Shown here: positions 50,116-58,483 of the stretch, one piece after another
How positions within the stretch are numbered: the first letter of the stretch is position 1
Layout of the letters: each line of letters opens with the position of its first letter
Source of the DNA: Salinimicrobium sp050750585
GTDB lineage: Bacteria > Bacteroidota > Bacteroidia > Flavobacteriales > Flavobacteriaceae
Reading direction: 5' to 3'
NCBI RefSeq assembly: GCF_050750585.1
Contig: NZ_JBOJLM010000008.1
Coordinates: 1 to 64,000, forward strand
DNA length: 64,000 bases
Notes under the pieces: generated by a model
The model's input: only the letters and a program-made list of their open reading frames with translations
Databases searched by the model: none
What the model was told of the DNA's origin: nothing
Made by a program: the position numbers and the translations under genes

Positions 50116-50199
50116 AAAAAAGCTGTCTAAAAAGCTGTTCAGTGGTGGTTCTGAAAATGAATCAGAAGGCCACAAACATTACTTTTCAGACAGCTTTTT
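50116..50199 (-). terminator. Large terminator hairpin after the porin gene
   Basis: AAAAAGCTGTCT (50116-50127) pairs with AGACAGCTTTTT (50188-50199). The interior can fold further through TGGTGGTTCTGA and the TCAGAAGGCCACA strand, giving a branched structure similar in layout to the one at 40149-40245. Confidence 0.7.
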
Positions 50200-50222
50200 G
50201 TGCTGAAATATTATTTCTGAAA

Positions 50223-51503
50223 TTAAATACCGGCGTCGGGATTTTGGGTTTTAGTAAAACTGAAAAGCTTCGGACTAAAATTCAACATTACCCATGCCCA
50301 GTTTTGTGCCTTCCCACTGTCACCACCTTTTAGGATCTCCAACGAATCACTTCCAAACATTTGAGAATATCCGAAGTTTATACCAAAGTCCTTTTTGAAT
50401 TTGTATCCGGCAGAAAGGTCAATCTCGGTGCCCAGGTAACTGTCCTGTTCATTTCCGGTGACATCTACTATTTTTGCTGCTGAAGAAAAAATATGTGGTA
50501 CCACCGAAAATTCAAATTTAGGAGTGACATAGGATAACTTTCCGTAGAGGTCCAGCAAACCGACTGAATTCTGGTGGTTACCCACATAAAAATAGTCCAT
50601 ATGTCCGTTAAAAGCGTGGTTGGTCCCAAAAAGCGGAGTGAAAGACTTATTTTCTCCCGAAGCATCGTCCATATCGGTTCCTGAGAGGTACTCTCCTCCC
50701 AGGCCTGCCTTCCAGTTTTGGTTCAGTTTATAATTGAGGTTAAGCCCCGCATACAAGGCAGAAACTTCTTTGTCATTGCGGCTTCCGGCCTGGCCGTAAA
50801 CCCCTAAATCTCCAAAAAATTTCCCTGAAACAAAATTGTGAAAAGCCCCAAAAGTCTGGATATAATCTATCTCCCTGTCCTGTTGTACGGTGTCAAATTC
50901 ATAACCTGTATTCATCAGCAAAAAGCTAAAGCCAACATTATTCACATCCATGTGGTACCAGGCCATTTGCAGGTTTTGATAAGAATTCACGAGGTAAGGC
51001 GCGTCAATAATGGTCTCGGCTTGGGCGTTATAAGCCGCAGCCACATCGAGCCTGTGATTTAAAGCAGGTTTCCATGAAAGCAAGGCTGCATCATGACTTT
51101 GCCCCTGCTGGGCCCAGTTCACCTCTCCAAGAATCCGTTGATTGTCGTAAGAAAGTACCTGCCGGCCAACCCGAAACAGCAAATTTGGATTCGCCTGGTA
51201 CTGCCCGTAGGCTTCAAAAATTGAAAAAGCATTATTATCTTCAAGACGCATGGTAGGAGTATCTCCCCAAACACCAACACTCTGTCCCGAAAATTTTACC
51301 AGAAGTTCTTCATCCTGGTAACCCAGGGTTAAACGGCTGCGTTGGGAAACCTGTGCAGCAGGATCTGTGTTTTCAGATAAAAGTGTTTTGTATCCGTTTC
51401 GATATTCATAACGTGGCCGAATTTGCAGATCGGCTTCAAAAGTTTGTGCAGTAGTAGAAAAAAAGGTCAAAAGTGATGTAAAAAGCAGGAGGCTGCGTTT
51501 CAT
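50223..51503 (-). CDS. Outer-membrane porin, alginate-export (AlgE-like) family
   Basis: A 426-aa protein with a signal peptide (MKRSLLLF to STTAQT) and alternating hydrophobic/polar strands through the whole length, ending in a beta-strand with Phe. The RPRYEYRNGYKTLL start, VGRQVLSYDNQRILG segment and LGTEIDLSAGYKF repeat match the Alginate_exp domain, a beta-barrel used by many Bacteroidota as a general sugar or anion porin. Its substrate is unknown. It has its own promoter and terminator and may serve the surrounding sugar genes. Confidence 0.85.
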   Translation of the reverse strand: MKRSLLLFTSLLTFFSTTAQTFEADLQIRPRYEYRNGYKTLLSENTDPAAQVSQRSRLTLGYQDEELLVKFSGQSVGVWGDTPTMRLEDNNAFSIFEAYGQYQANPNLLFRVGRQVLSYDNQRILGEVNWAQQGQSHDAALLSWKPALNHRLDVAAAYNAQAETIIDAPYLVNSYQNLQMAWYHMDVNNVGFSFLLMNTGYEFDTVQQDREIDYIQTFGAFHNFVSGKFFGDLGVYGQAGSRNDKEVSALYAGLNLNYKLNQNWKAGLGGEYLSGTDMDDASGENKSFTPLFGTNHAFNGHMDYFYVGNHQNSVGLLDLYGKLSYVTPKFEFSVVPHIFSSAAKIVDVTGNEQDSYLGTEIDLSAGYKFKKDFGINFGYSQMFGSDSLEILKGGDSGKAQNWAWVMLNFSPKLFSFTKTQNPDAGI

Positions 51504-51533
51504 GAGAATATAATTTTATTGCACAAAAGAAGA

Positions 51534-51541
51534 CAAAAATA
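51534..51541 (-). promoter_or_regulatory. TAnnTTTG promoter box for the porin gene
   Basis: TATTTTTG on the minus strand is an exact -7 box 31 bp before the ATG at 51503. Confidence 0.55.
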
Positions 51542-51757
51542 TCCTTATTCAATATGATCTCGCTCATACTGCTGCTTTTGCACCTCCAGCCAATAAAAAT
51601 GAACCCTCCACATCATTTACCTCTCAAAAAGGCTAAAAATCGGATCTCTTTTCTTCGGAAGTTATAAGTAATAACTCAGCTCAATTGGAATTCTTCAGAA
51701 GCAGAAAACAAAAAGAATCAAGAAACGTGACACGAAAGCTTCCGTAGAAATTACCTG

Positions 51758-51776
51758 TCAAAAATGCCATTTTTGA
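51758..51776. repeat. Intergenic TCAAAAATG-C-CATTTTTGA palindrome
   Basis: A perfect 9-1-9 palindrome, the shared core of several terminator hairpins here. It lies about 130 bp after the lipid-kinase stop codon (minus strand) and has no U tract, so its role as a terminator is doubtful. Confidence 0.5.
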
Positions 51777-51904
51777 GGCTGTACAGAAGTGGGTACAATA
51801 TTAATTCTACTGAAAAACACACCCATACTCAGTTCGCTACAAGCTTCAGAAGAAATTGGGCGGAGCAACCTTTATTTGTTTCAGAAAATTAATGGAAAGC
51901 AATG

Positions 51905-52798
51905 CTAGGGTGTCAAAAATGTGAAAAATCCTTTTCGATTTTCCACCCTAATCTCTTCCTCCCGGTAGTCTTCAATAATCTCATCATCAATATGCACATC
52001 TTTACCTATCCACTTGAGGCGAAGCGACTTCACCTTGAGTAGATCGGCGAAATCTTCCAGTTTTTTAGCTGTATTCCTTTCGTTTAGATGATCTTGTATA
52101 TAAGATTTTAGTTCCTCTCTTCTTTCCTCCGGCACTGTTATCAGTTCAAAATATCCGTCTCCGGTCTCAGCGTTGGGAGCGAGTTCAATATTGGGCCCAA
52201 TATACCTGATATTCATAAGCTCTATGAGAAGGAATTTCCCTGTGATCTCTTTATCACCGGCAATAATAATTGCTTCGCGGGCTTCATAAGAATCTATGAC
52301 CTTCACCAATGTTTCGCGGGACTTCTTTATCTCATCCTGTTTTTCATCATCATCAAGAGCTTTCATTTCGCGAACCAGTTTTGGAAAAATACCACAACCT
52401 ATACCCTCAATAAAAAAACCGGCCTCTTCAACTCCCTCCACTATGCCAATATCAAAGCCTGTTTTCGTGTTTTGTGCTGTAATTCCTTCTTCCGGGACTT
52501 TTATACCGAGCGTTGTAGCTATATTATTGGCAGTACCGTAAGGCAGCACCTGCACGGGCACCTGCTTTATACTCTCTTTGGCTTCACGCATGAAATCAGC
52601 AAACTTTTGCACCGTACCATCACCCCCTGCCACAAAAATCACATCGGCTTGCTTGTGGGTAAATCGCTTCATAAAAGGATCATTGGTTGAAAAATAAGAC
52701 ACTTCAAAACCGGCTTTTTCTACCTGCTTAACAAGATTTTCTTTTTCATGATTCCCACTACCGGCTGTTGGATTATGAACGAGAATAGCTTTTTTCAT
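51905..52798 (-). CDS. Diacylglycerol/lipid kinase, YegS-like
   Basis: A 297-aa cytosolic kinase. The N-terminal catalytic domain has HNPTAGSGNHEKE and the nucleotide-binding VAGGDGTVQKFADF, followed by LPYGTANNIATTLG, the signature of DAGK_cat proteins. The C-terminal lobe is a beta-sandwich ending FFTFLTP. It phosphorylates a lipid such as diacylglycerol; specificity is unknown. Its final codons carry one copy of the GGTGTCAAAAATG word. It is divergent from surE. Confidence 0.9.
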   Translation of the reverse strand: MKKAILVHNPTAGSGNHEKENLVKQVEKAGFEVSYFSTNDPFMKRFTHKQADVIFVAGGDGTVQKFADFMREAKESIKQVPVQVLPYGTANNIATTLGIKVPEEGITAQNTKTGFDIGIVEGVEEAGFFIEGIGCGIFPKLVREMKALDDDEKQDEIKKSRETLVKVIDSYEAREAIIIAGDKEITGKFLLIELMNIRYIGPNIELAPNAETGDGYFELITVPEERREELKSYIQDHLNERNTAKKLEDFADLLKVKSLRLKWIGKDVHIDDEIIEDYREEEIRVENRKGFFTFLTP

Positions 52799-52813
52799 GA
52801 CGCGAGTTTACTT

Positions 52814-52821
52814 CAAATATA
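52814..52821 (-). promoter_or_regulatory. TAnnTTTG promoter box for the lipid kinase
   Basis: TATATTTG on the minus strand is an exact -7 box only 15 bp before the ATG, so the leader would be about 10 nt. Confidence 0.5.
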
Positions 52822-52932
52822 AGATGCTGACAGGAGTTAAAAAGGCTCGTTAACACAGACTTATAATTCTCTCGTTTCATGTTTTGCTAAAGTTTTGTAA
52901 TTTCAGGAATAAGACCAAAAAACAATAGCATT

Positions 52933-53664
52933 ATGAAAATACTGGTAACCAATGACGACGGAATATACAGTCCCGGCCTTTCGTGCCTGGCCAAATGCGC
53001 ATCAAAATACGGCGAGGTAATCGTCATGGCACCCGATGTAGAACAGTCATCTATGGGGCAGGCAATAACTTCGGCCCGGCCCATCACTTATAAAAAATCC
53101 CCCATTCATTTTGAAGGAATGGAAGCGTACAGGGTTAGCGGGACCCCGGCCGACTGTGTAGCGCTGGGCGTTCATTTGTTTGATGATATTGACATTGTAC
53201 TTTCGGGGATCAATATTGGTGCTAACCTTGGGAATTCGGCGTGGCATTCGGGGACACTTTCTGCTGCCCGGCAGGCGGTGCTTTTTGGGATCCGCGGAAT
53301 TGCGCTGAGTGTCTCCGTCGGCGAGAACGAACCCGATTTCGACAATTTAGAACCTTATGTCGTTGCTTCCCTGAAGGAAGTGATGGACGAATCTTCTATG
53401 GAATTGCTCAACATTAATTTCCCAAGAAATCCTGAAGGCGAAATAGTCTGGACCTGCCAGTCGGTACGACATTATGATGGCAAGGTTGTACAACAGGAAG
53501 ACCCTATGGGCCGCGAACATTACTGGTTTACGGTTTTCCCTATTGAAGAAGTGGAAGAAGGCACCGACAGATGGGCCGTAAAACAAGGCAAAACCAGCAT
53601 TACCCCAATGATCCTCGACCTTACAGATAAAAAGATCTACGAGGCGAAAAATGGTAAAGCATAA
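52933..53664 (+). CDS. surE: 5'/3'-nucleotidase SurE
   Basis: A 243-aa cytosolic phosphatase that removes phosphate from nucleoside 5'- or 3'-monophosphates. The diagnostic N-terminus MKILVTNDDGIYSPGL holds the metal-binding Asp pair. VAPD, SSMGQAIT and SGINIGANLGNSAWHSGTLSAA follow with the remaining metal ligand Asn residues. Length is normal. It stands alone and is followed by the terminator at 53694-53724. Confidence 0.95.
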   Translation: MKILVTNDDGIYSPGLSCLAKCASKYGEVIVMAPDVEQSSMGQAITSARPITYKKSPIHFEGMEAYRVSGTPADCVALGVHLFDDIDIVLSGINIGANLGNSAWHSGTLSAARQAVLFGIRGIALSVSVGENEPDFDNLEPYVVASLKEVMDESSMELLNINFPRNPEGEIVWTCQSVRHYDGKVVQQEDPMGREHYWFTVFPIEEVEEGTDRWAVKQGKTSITPMILDLTDKKIYEAKNGKA

Positions 53665-53693
53665 TACCTTCTTCGGAAATAGTTTCTTTAAAT

Positions 53694-53724
53694 TACCTTT
53701 CAAAAATGACATTTTTGAAAGGTA
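53694..53724. terminator. Terminator of surE
   Basis: A perfect 15-1-15 palindrome: TACCTTTCAAAAATG, central A, CATTTTTGAAAGGTA. It contains the TCAAAAATG core twice. Confidence 0.75.
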
Positions 53725-53935
53725 TTTTGGTAATAACGTAAACCGAAGCAGATAATTCCTTTTGTCAGCAAAAAATGCAATGATTAATAAGTAAGTCTAC
53801 TTCTTCGGAAGAAAAAGATTTCAGATAAACCAAAACTTAAAAAGGCAGGTTCTTCCTTCCTATTATTTTTCAGCTGAAAAATTCTCTTTCAGAAAAAATC
53901 CTTCAGAAATAACATTTTAGAGACTTTATAAAAAA

Positions 53936-53966
53936 ATAGCAGCCACCTGTAAGGGGTAGCTGCTAT
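53936..53966 (-). terminator. Terminator of the sugar-kinase gene
   Basis: ATAGCAGC (53936-53943) pairs with GCTGCTAT (53959-53966), and the minus-strand RNA continues with seven U residues. Confidence 0.8.
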
Positions 53967-53989
53967 GTGAAAAACTGGAAGGTAAAAAG

Positions 53990-54847
53990 TTATTTCCCTA
54001 TGATGTGTTTTCTGTAGTAGTCAAGAATTCCATCTATTGGCCGCTGTACAAAATTACCCGCCTCAAGCCTGTATGGCTGTAAAGAATCTTTGATAATATC
54101 CTGGGAAAAATAAGCGATTGAACCTACGAAATGTATTGGCACATTTTGAGCTTCTTTGAAGCAAAGTACTCTATGTTCAATAAAATTTTGCATTCCTTCG
54201 GCTATTAGCTGATAGAAATATCCATTTCTTTCATTTTTAAAGATGAATTCAGCAAAATGAGCTAGATATGTATTGGGATTATCCTTTTTGTAAATGTTCT
54301 CTTTTATGGTATCTGAAGAAAGATCGTACTCTTTTTCGAAGATCTCGGCGAGTTTCTTCGGCATTTTCTTGTAGTAATAATCCCTGATAAGCCTTTTTCC
54401 GAAGTAATTTCCGCTGGCTTCATCCATTAGAATAAAACCCAGAGAATCTGAGGCTGTTCTTATAGATTTCCCGTCGTAATAACAACTGTTGGAACCGGTT
54501 CCCAGTATACATACTATGCCCGGCTTATCGGTAACTGCATATACAGCTGCCACCATATCTTCCTGTACCTTTACTTCGGTGGCACCAGAAAAGAATGAGC
54601 TAAGAATAGATTGCAGTAAGGCTGTAGGTTTAGGGGTTCCGCATCCTGCACCGTAGAAATGTACTATTTCTACTTTCTCCTTTACCTGGCTTAAGTCAAT
54701 ATTTTCCTCCAGTCTTGCCTGAAGTACTTCGGTTTTGAACACTGCAGGATTAAGTCCTTTGGTGCGCGTTTTCATGATTTGCTCCCCTTTCGAATCTAGT
54801 AAGATCCAGTCACACTTAGTGGAGCCTCCGTCTGCTATTAAAATCAT
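53990..54847 (-). CDS. BadF/BadG-family kinase, probably N-acetylglucosamine kinase
   Basis: A 285-aa cytosolic kinase of the ASKHA fold. MILIADGGSTKCDWILLDSKG is the phosphate-1 motif, HFYGAGCGTP and CILGTGSNSCYYDG are phosphate and hinge motifs, and MDEASGNYFGK is near 145. Bacteroidota homologues are annotated as N-acetylglucosamine kinases; the substrate is inferred. The gene is the third after pfkA and gapA, but a terminator hairpin (54862-54894) separates it from gapA. Confidence 0.82.
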   Translation of the reverse strand: MILIADGGSTKCDWILLDSKGEQIMKTRTKGLNPAVFKTEVLQARLEENIDLSQVKEKVEIVHFYGAGCGTPKPTALLQSILSSFFSGATEVKVQEDMVAAVYAVTDKPGIVCILGTGSNSCYYDGKSIRTASDSLGFILMDEASGNYFGKRLIRDYYYKKMPKKLAEIFEKEYDLSSDTIKENIYKKDNPNTYLAHFAEFIFKNERNGYFYQLIAEGMQNFIEHRVLCFKEAQNVPIHFVGSIAYFSQDIIKDSLQPYRLEAGNFVQRPIDGILDYYRKHIIGK

Positions 54848-54861
54848 AGTAGGAAAGTATC

Positions 54862-54894
54862 AAAAAGCCCTGAAGGAAAATATCAGGGCTTTTT
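54862..54894 (-). terminator. Terminator or attenuator between gapA and the sugar-kinase gene
   Basis: AAAAAGCCCTGA (54862-54873) pairs with TCAGGGCTTTTT (54883-54894). On the minus strand it ends the pfkA-gapA transcript 15 bp before the kinase ATG. Confidence 0.85.
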
Positions 54895-54902
54895 CTAATT
54901 AA

Positions 54903-55904
54903 TTACTTAAGTGAAGCTACGTGAGCAGACAGGTCTACTAATTTAGCTGAATATCCATACTCATTGTCATACCATGCTACCAACTTAAAGAAGTTGTCAT
55001 TCAAGGCAATCCCTGCACCTGCATCAAAGTTACAAACATGAGGGTTAGATACATAGTCTTGAGATACTACTTGTTCTTCGGTATAAGAAAGAATTCCTTT
55101 GTAAGGACCTTCGGCAGCTTTTTTGAAGGCTGCTTTGATATCTTCGTAAGAGGCAGCTTTCTCAGTTCTCACTGTAAGGTCAACCACAGAAACATCGGCT
55201 GTAGGAACTCTAAAAGCCATACCTGTAAGTTTCCCGTCAAGTTTTGGAATTACTTTTCCAACAGCTTTAGCTGCTCCGGTAGATGATGGGATGATGTTGA
55301 TCAAAGCACTTCTACCACCTCTCCAGTCTTTTCTGGAAGGACCATCTACTGTCATTTGAGTAGCTGTAGTAGCGTGAATTGTTGTCATAAGACCTTCTAC
55401 AAGACCAAACTCATCGTCAACGATCTTAGCTAATGGAGCAAGACAGTTGGTTGTACATGACGCATTTGAAACAACTTTATCATCTGCTGTGATATCCTGA
55501 TGGTTAACACCCATCACGAACATTGGAGCATCTTTTGAAGGAGCTGAGATCACCACTTTTTTAGCACCTGCAGTAAGGTGTTTTGCTGCAGTATCTTTAG
55601 TAGTGAAAATACCAGTACAATCCATAACGATCTCGGCACCAACTTCGTCCCATTTAAGATCTTCAGGATTTTTTTCGGCAGTAATACGCACGGTTTTACC
55701 GTTCACAACAAGATTACCACCATCAATTTCCACAGTACCATTAAAGTTTCCGTGAACTGAGTCATATTTTAAAAGATATGCAAGATGGTCTACATCAAGC
55801 AGGTCGTTAATTCCCACAACTTCTACATCTTCTCTTGCGCTGGCAATTCTAAAAGCGATCCTTCCAATTCGACCAAATCCGTTTATTCCTATTTTAGTAC
55901 TCAT
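54903..55904 (-). CDS. gapA: Glyceraldehyde-3-phosphate dehydrogenase, type I
   Basis: A 333-aa tetrameric cytosolic enzyme that oxidises glyceraldehyde-3-phosphate with NAD+ in glycolysis. INGFGRIGR starts the NAD-binding domain, and the catalytic Cys is in SNASCTTNCLAPLAK. The His-containing TTIHATTATQ and the C-terminal YDNEYGYSAKLVDL are standard. It lies 21 bp after pfkA, so the two glycolytic genes share a transcript. Confidence 0.97.
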   Translation of the reverse strand: MSTKIGINGFGRIGRIAFRIASAREDVEVVGINDLLDVDHLAYLLKYDSVHGNFNGTVEIDGGNLVVNGKTVRITAEKNPEDLKWDEVGAEIVMDCTGIFTTKDTAAKHLTAGAKKVVISAPSKDAPMFVMGVNHQDITADDKVVSNASCTTNCLAPLAKIVDDEFGLVEGLMTTIHATTATQMTVDGPSRKDWRGGRSALINIIPSSTGAAKAVGKVIPKLDGKLTGMAFRVPTADVSVVDLTVRTEKAASYEDIKAAFKKAAEGPYKGILSYTEEQVVSQDYVSNPHVCNFDAGAGIALNDNFFKLVAWYDNEYGYSAKLVDLSAHVASLK

Positions 55905-55925
55905 AATATTTGAATTTAATTTAAA

Positions 55926-56912
55926 TTATACGGTGGTGATATTCAACACCCTTCTTAATTCTTTATCTAGTGGCCTTCGGCCTTTAATGGCAACTTCAAA
56001 GTCCACCGACGTTACAATTTTATTGGTTATTCCTACCATGACGCCACTTTCTCCCCTCAGGATGGCTTCAACGGCACCTACGCCCAGTTTACTTGCAAGT
56101 ACCCGGTCGTAGCAACTTGGTGCACCACCTCTTTGCATGTGGCCCAATACAGATACCCTAATATCATAGCCTGTGAGGTTTTCGCCTATAAATTCGGCAA
56201 GTTCAAAAATGTTCTTTCCACTTTTTTCACCTTCGGCTACAACGATAATACTGGAGGTTTTACCGGATTTCCGGCTTTTCATGAGGGATTCCATCATCCT
56301 GTCAATTCCCATATCTTCTTCAGGAATAAGGATCTCTTCGGCCCCGGCTCCTATCCCACTGTTTAAAGCTATGTCGCCGGCATCGCGGCCCATTACTTCA
56401 ACAAGGAAAAGACGGTCATGAGAACTGGCGGTATCACGTATTTTGTCAATAGCGTCAACCACAGTATTCAAAGCCGTATCGTAACCAATGGTATAATCGG
56501 TCCCGTTAATATCGTTATCAATAGTTCCGGGAATTCCTACAATGGGGATATTGTGTTCTTCCTGTAGGTGAATGGCACCGGTAAAAGTACCGTCTCCGCC
56601 AATAACCACAAGCGCATCAATCCCGGCTTCCTGTAATTTCTCAAAAGCTTTTACGCGACCCTCTTTGGTCCTGAATTCCTGGGACCGGGCAGATTTGAGA
56701 AAGGTTCCACCTTTGTTGATGACATTTCTTACAGAGCGGGCAGTGAGCACCTCAAACTCCCCTTCAATAAGACCTTGATAGCCTCTGTAAATTCCTATAC
56801 ACTCTATATCGTAGTAAGCACAGCTTCGGGTCACAGCTCTAATTGCTGCATTCATTCCGGGAGCATCGCCTCCCGAAGTTAAAACCCCGATTTTTTTAAT
56901 ATTCTCTAACAT
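55926..56912 (-). CDS. pfkA: 6-phosphofructokinase (ATP-dependent)
   Basis: A 328-aa cytosolic kinase of the bacterial PfkA type that makes fructose-1,6-bisphosphate. GVLTSGGDAPGMNAAIRAV binds ATP, GGDGTFTGA carries the conserved Gly and Asp, and GTIDNDI holds the catalytic Asp. VLGHMQRGGAPSCYDRV matches the allosteric and substrate region. The Gly after GGDG is typical of ATP-dependent rather than PPi-dependent forms. It is the first gene before gapA, consistent with a glycolytic operon below the maltodextrin genes. Confidence 0.96.
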   Translation of the reverse strand: MLENIKKIGVLTSGGDAPGMNAAIRAVTRSCAYYDIECIGIYRGYQGLIEGEFEVLTARSVRNVINKGGTFLKSARSQEFRTKEGRVKAFEKLQEAGIDALVVIGGDGTFTGAIHLQEEHNIPIVGIPGTIDNDINGTDYTIGYDTALNTVVDAIDKIRDTASSHDRLFLVEVMGRDAGDIALNSGIGAGAEEILIPEEDMGIDRMMESLMKSRKSGKTSSIIVVAEGEKSGKNIFELAEFIGENLTGYDIRVSVLGHMQRGGAPSCYDRVLASKLGVGAVEAILRGESGVMVGITNKIVTSVDFEVAIKGRRPLDKELRRVLNITTV

Positions 56913-56988
56913 CCATGTAAAGCTATTTCAATTATATAAGATAACCTAATGTATTAAACTTCTCAAACGTTTTCGGTTAATAAAAAAG

Positions 56989-57016
56989 AAAAAAGCCCCA
57001 TTTTTGAGGCTTTTTT
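56989..57016 (-). terminator. Terminator of the maltodextrin operon
   Basis: AAAAAAGCC (56989-56997) pairs with GGCTTTTTT (57008-57016) around a loop containing CATTTTTGA, and ends the minus-strand transcript before pfkA. Confidence 0.8.
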
Positions 57017-57036
57017 ATATTTTTTTGGGCTATTTA

Positions 57037-58473
57037 TTAATTATCTGCTAATATTACATATTCCCATGGGCCGAAATGATATTGGTCATTTTTCTGCGTT
57101 TTAAAATCTTTTTTCCCAAAATTAACTTGCAGTTCATTTTCCAACTCAACGGTGAAATCCACCGGTTTATCTGAAAGGTTTGCTATATAAACCAGTTTCT
57201 CTCCATTATTTTCCCGCTCAAAAGCCAAAATCTGTTTGTCAGCCGAAGTTTGCAGGCGGTTATAACCTGCTGCCTCTTTTGCACCGTGAAGCGCTTCATT
57301 TGTAGCTTTAAGCTGTCCCAGTTTTTCGAGTAGTGGCCACATAGTTCCTTTGGTTTTGGAAATAGTGTCTTTTTCAAAGAACCTTAACCTCTTGTCCATA
57401 TCATATTCCTGCCCGCTGTAGATCAAAGGCATACCGGGAAGAGTGTAAGTAAGAGCTACCATAGCTTCGGAAGCATCTCCCATTCTTTCGCGCACTGTAC
57501 CGTTCCAGGAATTCTCATCGTGGTTGGTCACAAAGTTCATGAGGTAATCATCCTGTTGATAAGTAGTATCTATCTTTTTCATGTACGCATCCCATGCCTC
57601 AACAGTTACTTCTCCCTGGGCCATTTGGTTCATTAAATGATGACCTTCCCAATTGTAACCCATGTCAAACGCATTGTGGAACAAATCTTTATCTTCAGAC
57701 TCTGCCAACATGAAAACCGGCTTTGTTTCCTGAAGTTTAGGCACTGCCTGGTCCCAGAATTCGGTTGGTACTTCCCCGGCAACATCGGCCCTAAAACCGT
57801 CAATATTGTGCTCATCGATCCAGTACTTCATTTCGGCAGTCATGGCCTCCCAAAGTTCTTTATTATCGTAGTTAAGATCGGCTACATCTGTCCATCCCCA
57901 GGATTCTCCCGTTTCAGGATTTAAAGGATCTACAGGCTCTCCCTTGTCATTCTGAGTGTAGAAATCTGGATGCTCTTCAAGCCATGAGTGGTCCCATCCT
58001 GTGTGGTTTGCCACCCAGTCAAGAATAACATACATGCCGTTCTCATGTGCAGTTTTTACCAGCTCATCAAGATCTTCTTTAGTCCCAAATTCAGGATTTA
58101 CATCAGTATAATCGGCAATAGCATAATAACTTCCGAGGTATTTCTTTCTTTCTTCAGGATCTTCAATATCCTCGATACTTAAATCGCCGGTAGCTTTTCT
58201 TCGCACTTCAGAAATTGGGTAAATTGGCATTAACCAAATAACTTTCACTCCTAAATCTTTTAGCTGCGGAATGTCTTGTGTAAAAGCATCAAAAGTACCT
58301 TCGGGAGAATACTGTCGTATGTTGGCTTCGTAGATCACTGCCGACTCCAAAGTCTCGTTGTCAACAGGCGCAATGCTCTGCTCCTCCTGAACTTCGGTTG
58401 CACCCTGCTCCGGCTCATTTTTACAGGAAGCCAGGGTTAATATGCCCAGTAATAAAATTGAAATTTTTTTCAT
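57037..58473 (-). CDS. GH13 alpha-amylase-family lipoprotein
   Basis: A 478-aa enzyme with a lipoprotein signal ending TLASC (Cys17), so it is on a membrane surface. The (beta/alpha)8 barrel has ILDWVANHTG, GFRADVAGEV (nucleophile Asp), FMLAESEDKD (acid/base Glu) and FVTNHDENSW (third Asp), so the catalytic triad is complete. It probably acts on starch or maltodextrin. It is the last of four co-directional genes, 10 bp after the GH31 gene. Confidence 0.92.
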   Translation of the reverse strand: MKKISILLLGILTLASCKNEPEQGATEVQEEQSIAPVDNETLESAVIYEANIRQYSPEGTFDAFTQDIPQLKDLGVKVIWLMPIYPISEVRRKATGDLSIEDIEDPEERKKYLGSYYAIADYTDVNPEFGTKEDLDELVKTAHENGMYVILDWVANHTGWDHSWLEEHPDFYTQNDKGEPVDPLNPETGESWGWTDVADLNYDNKELWEAMTAEMKYWIDEHNIDGFRADVAGEVPTEFWDQAVPKLQETKPVFMLAESEDKDLFHNAFDMGYNWEGHHLMNQMAQGEVTVEAWDAYMKKIDTTYQQDDYLMNFVTNHDENSWNGTVRERMGDASEAMVALTYTLPGMPLIYSGQEYDMDKRLRFFEKDTISKTKGTMWPLLEKLGQLKATNEALHGAKEAAGYNRLQTSADKQILAFERENNGEKLVYIANLSDKPVDFTVELENELQVNFGKKDFKTQKNDQYHFGPWEYVILADN

Positions 58474-58483
58474 GTGAAAAGGT

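Larger units (their letters stand above)
51504..51904. other. Intergenic region between the porin and lipid-kinase genes
   Basis: No gene is supported. It holds the porin promoter box (51534-51541), the palindrome TCAAAAATG-C-CATTTTTGA (51758-51776), and several CTTCGGAAG or CTTCAGAAG words near 51652, 51692 and 51843. Confidence 0.5.
53665..53989. other. Intergenic region between surE and the sugar-kinase gene
   Basis: Contains two terminators, one for each convergent gene, and A/T-rich sequence with CTTCGGAA-type words at 53670 and 53801. No gene is supported. Confidence 0.5.

Noticed and set aside
50888..50899. Near copy GGTGTCAAATTC of the recurring 13-mer
   Set aside because: Only the first nine bases match, and it was not counted.
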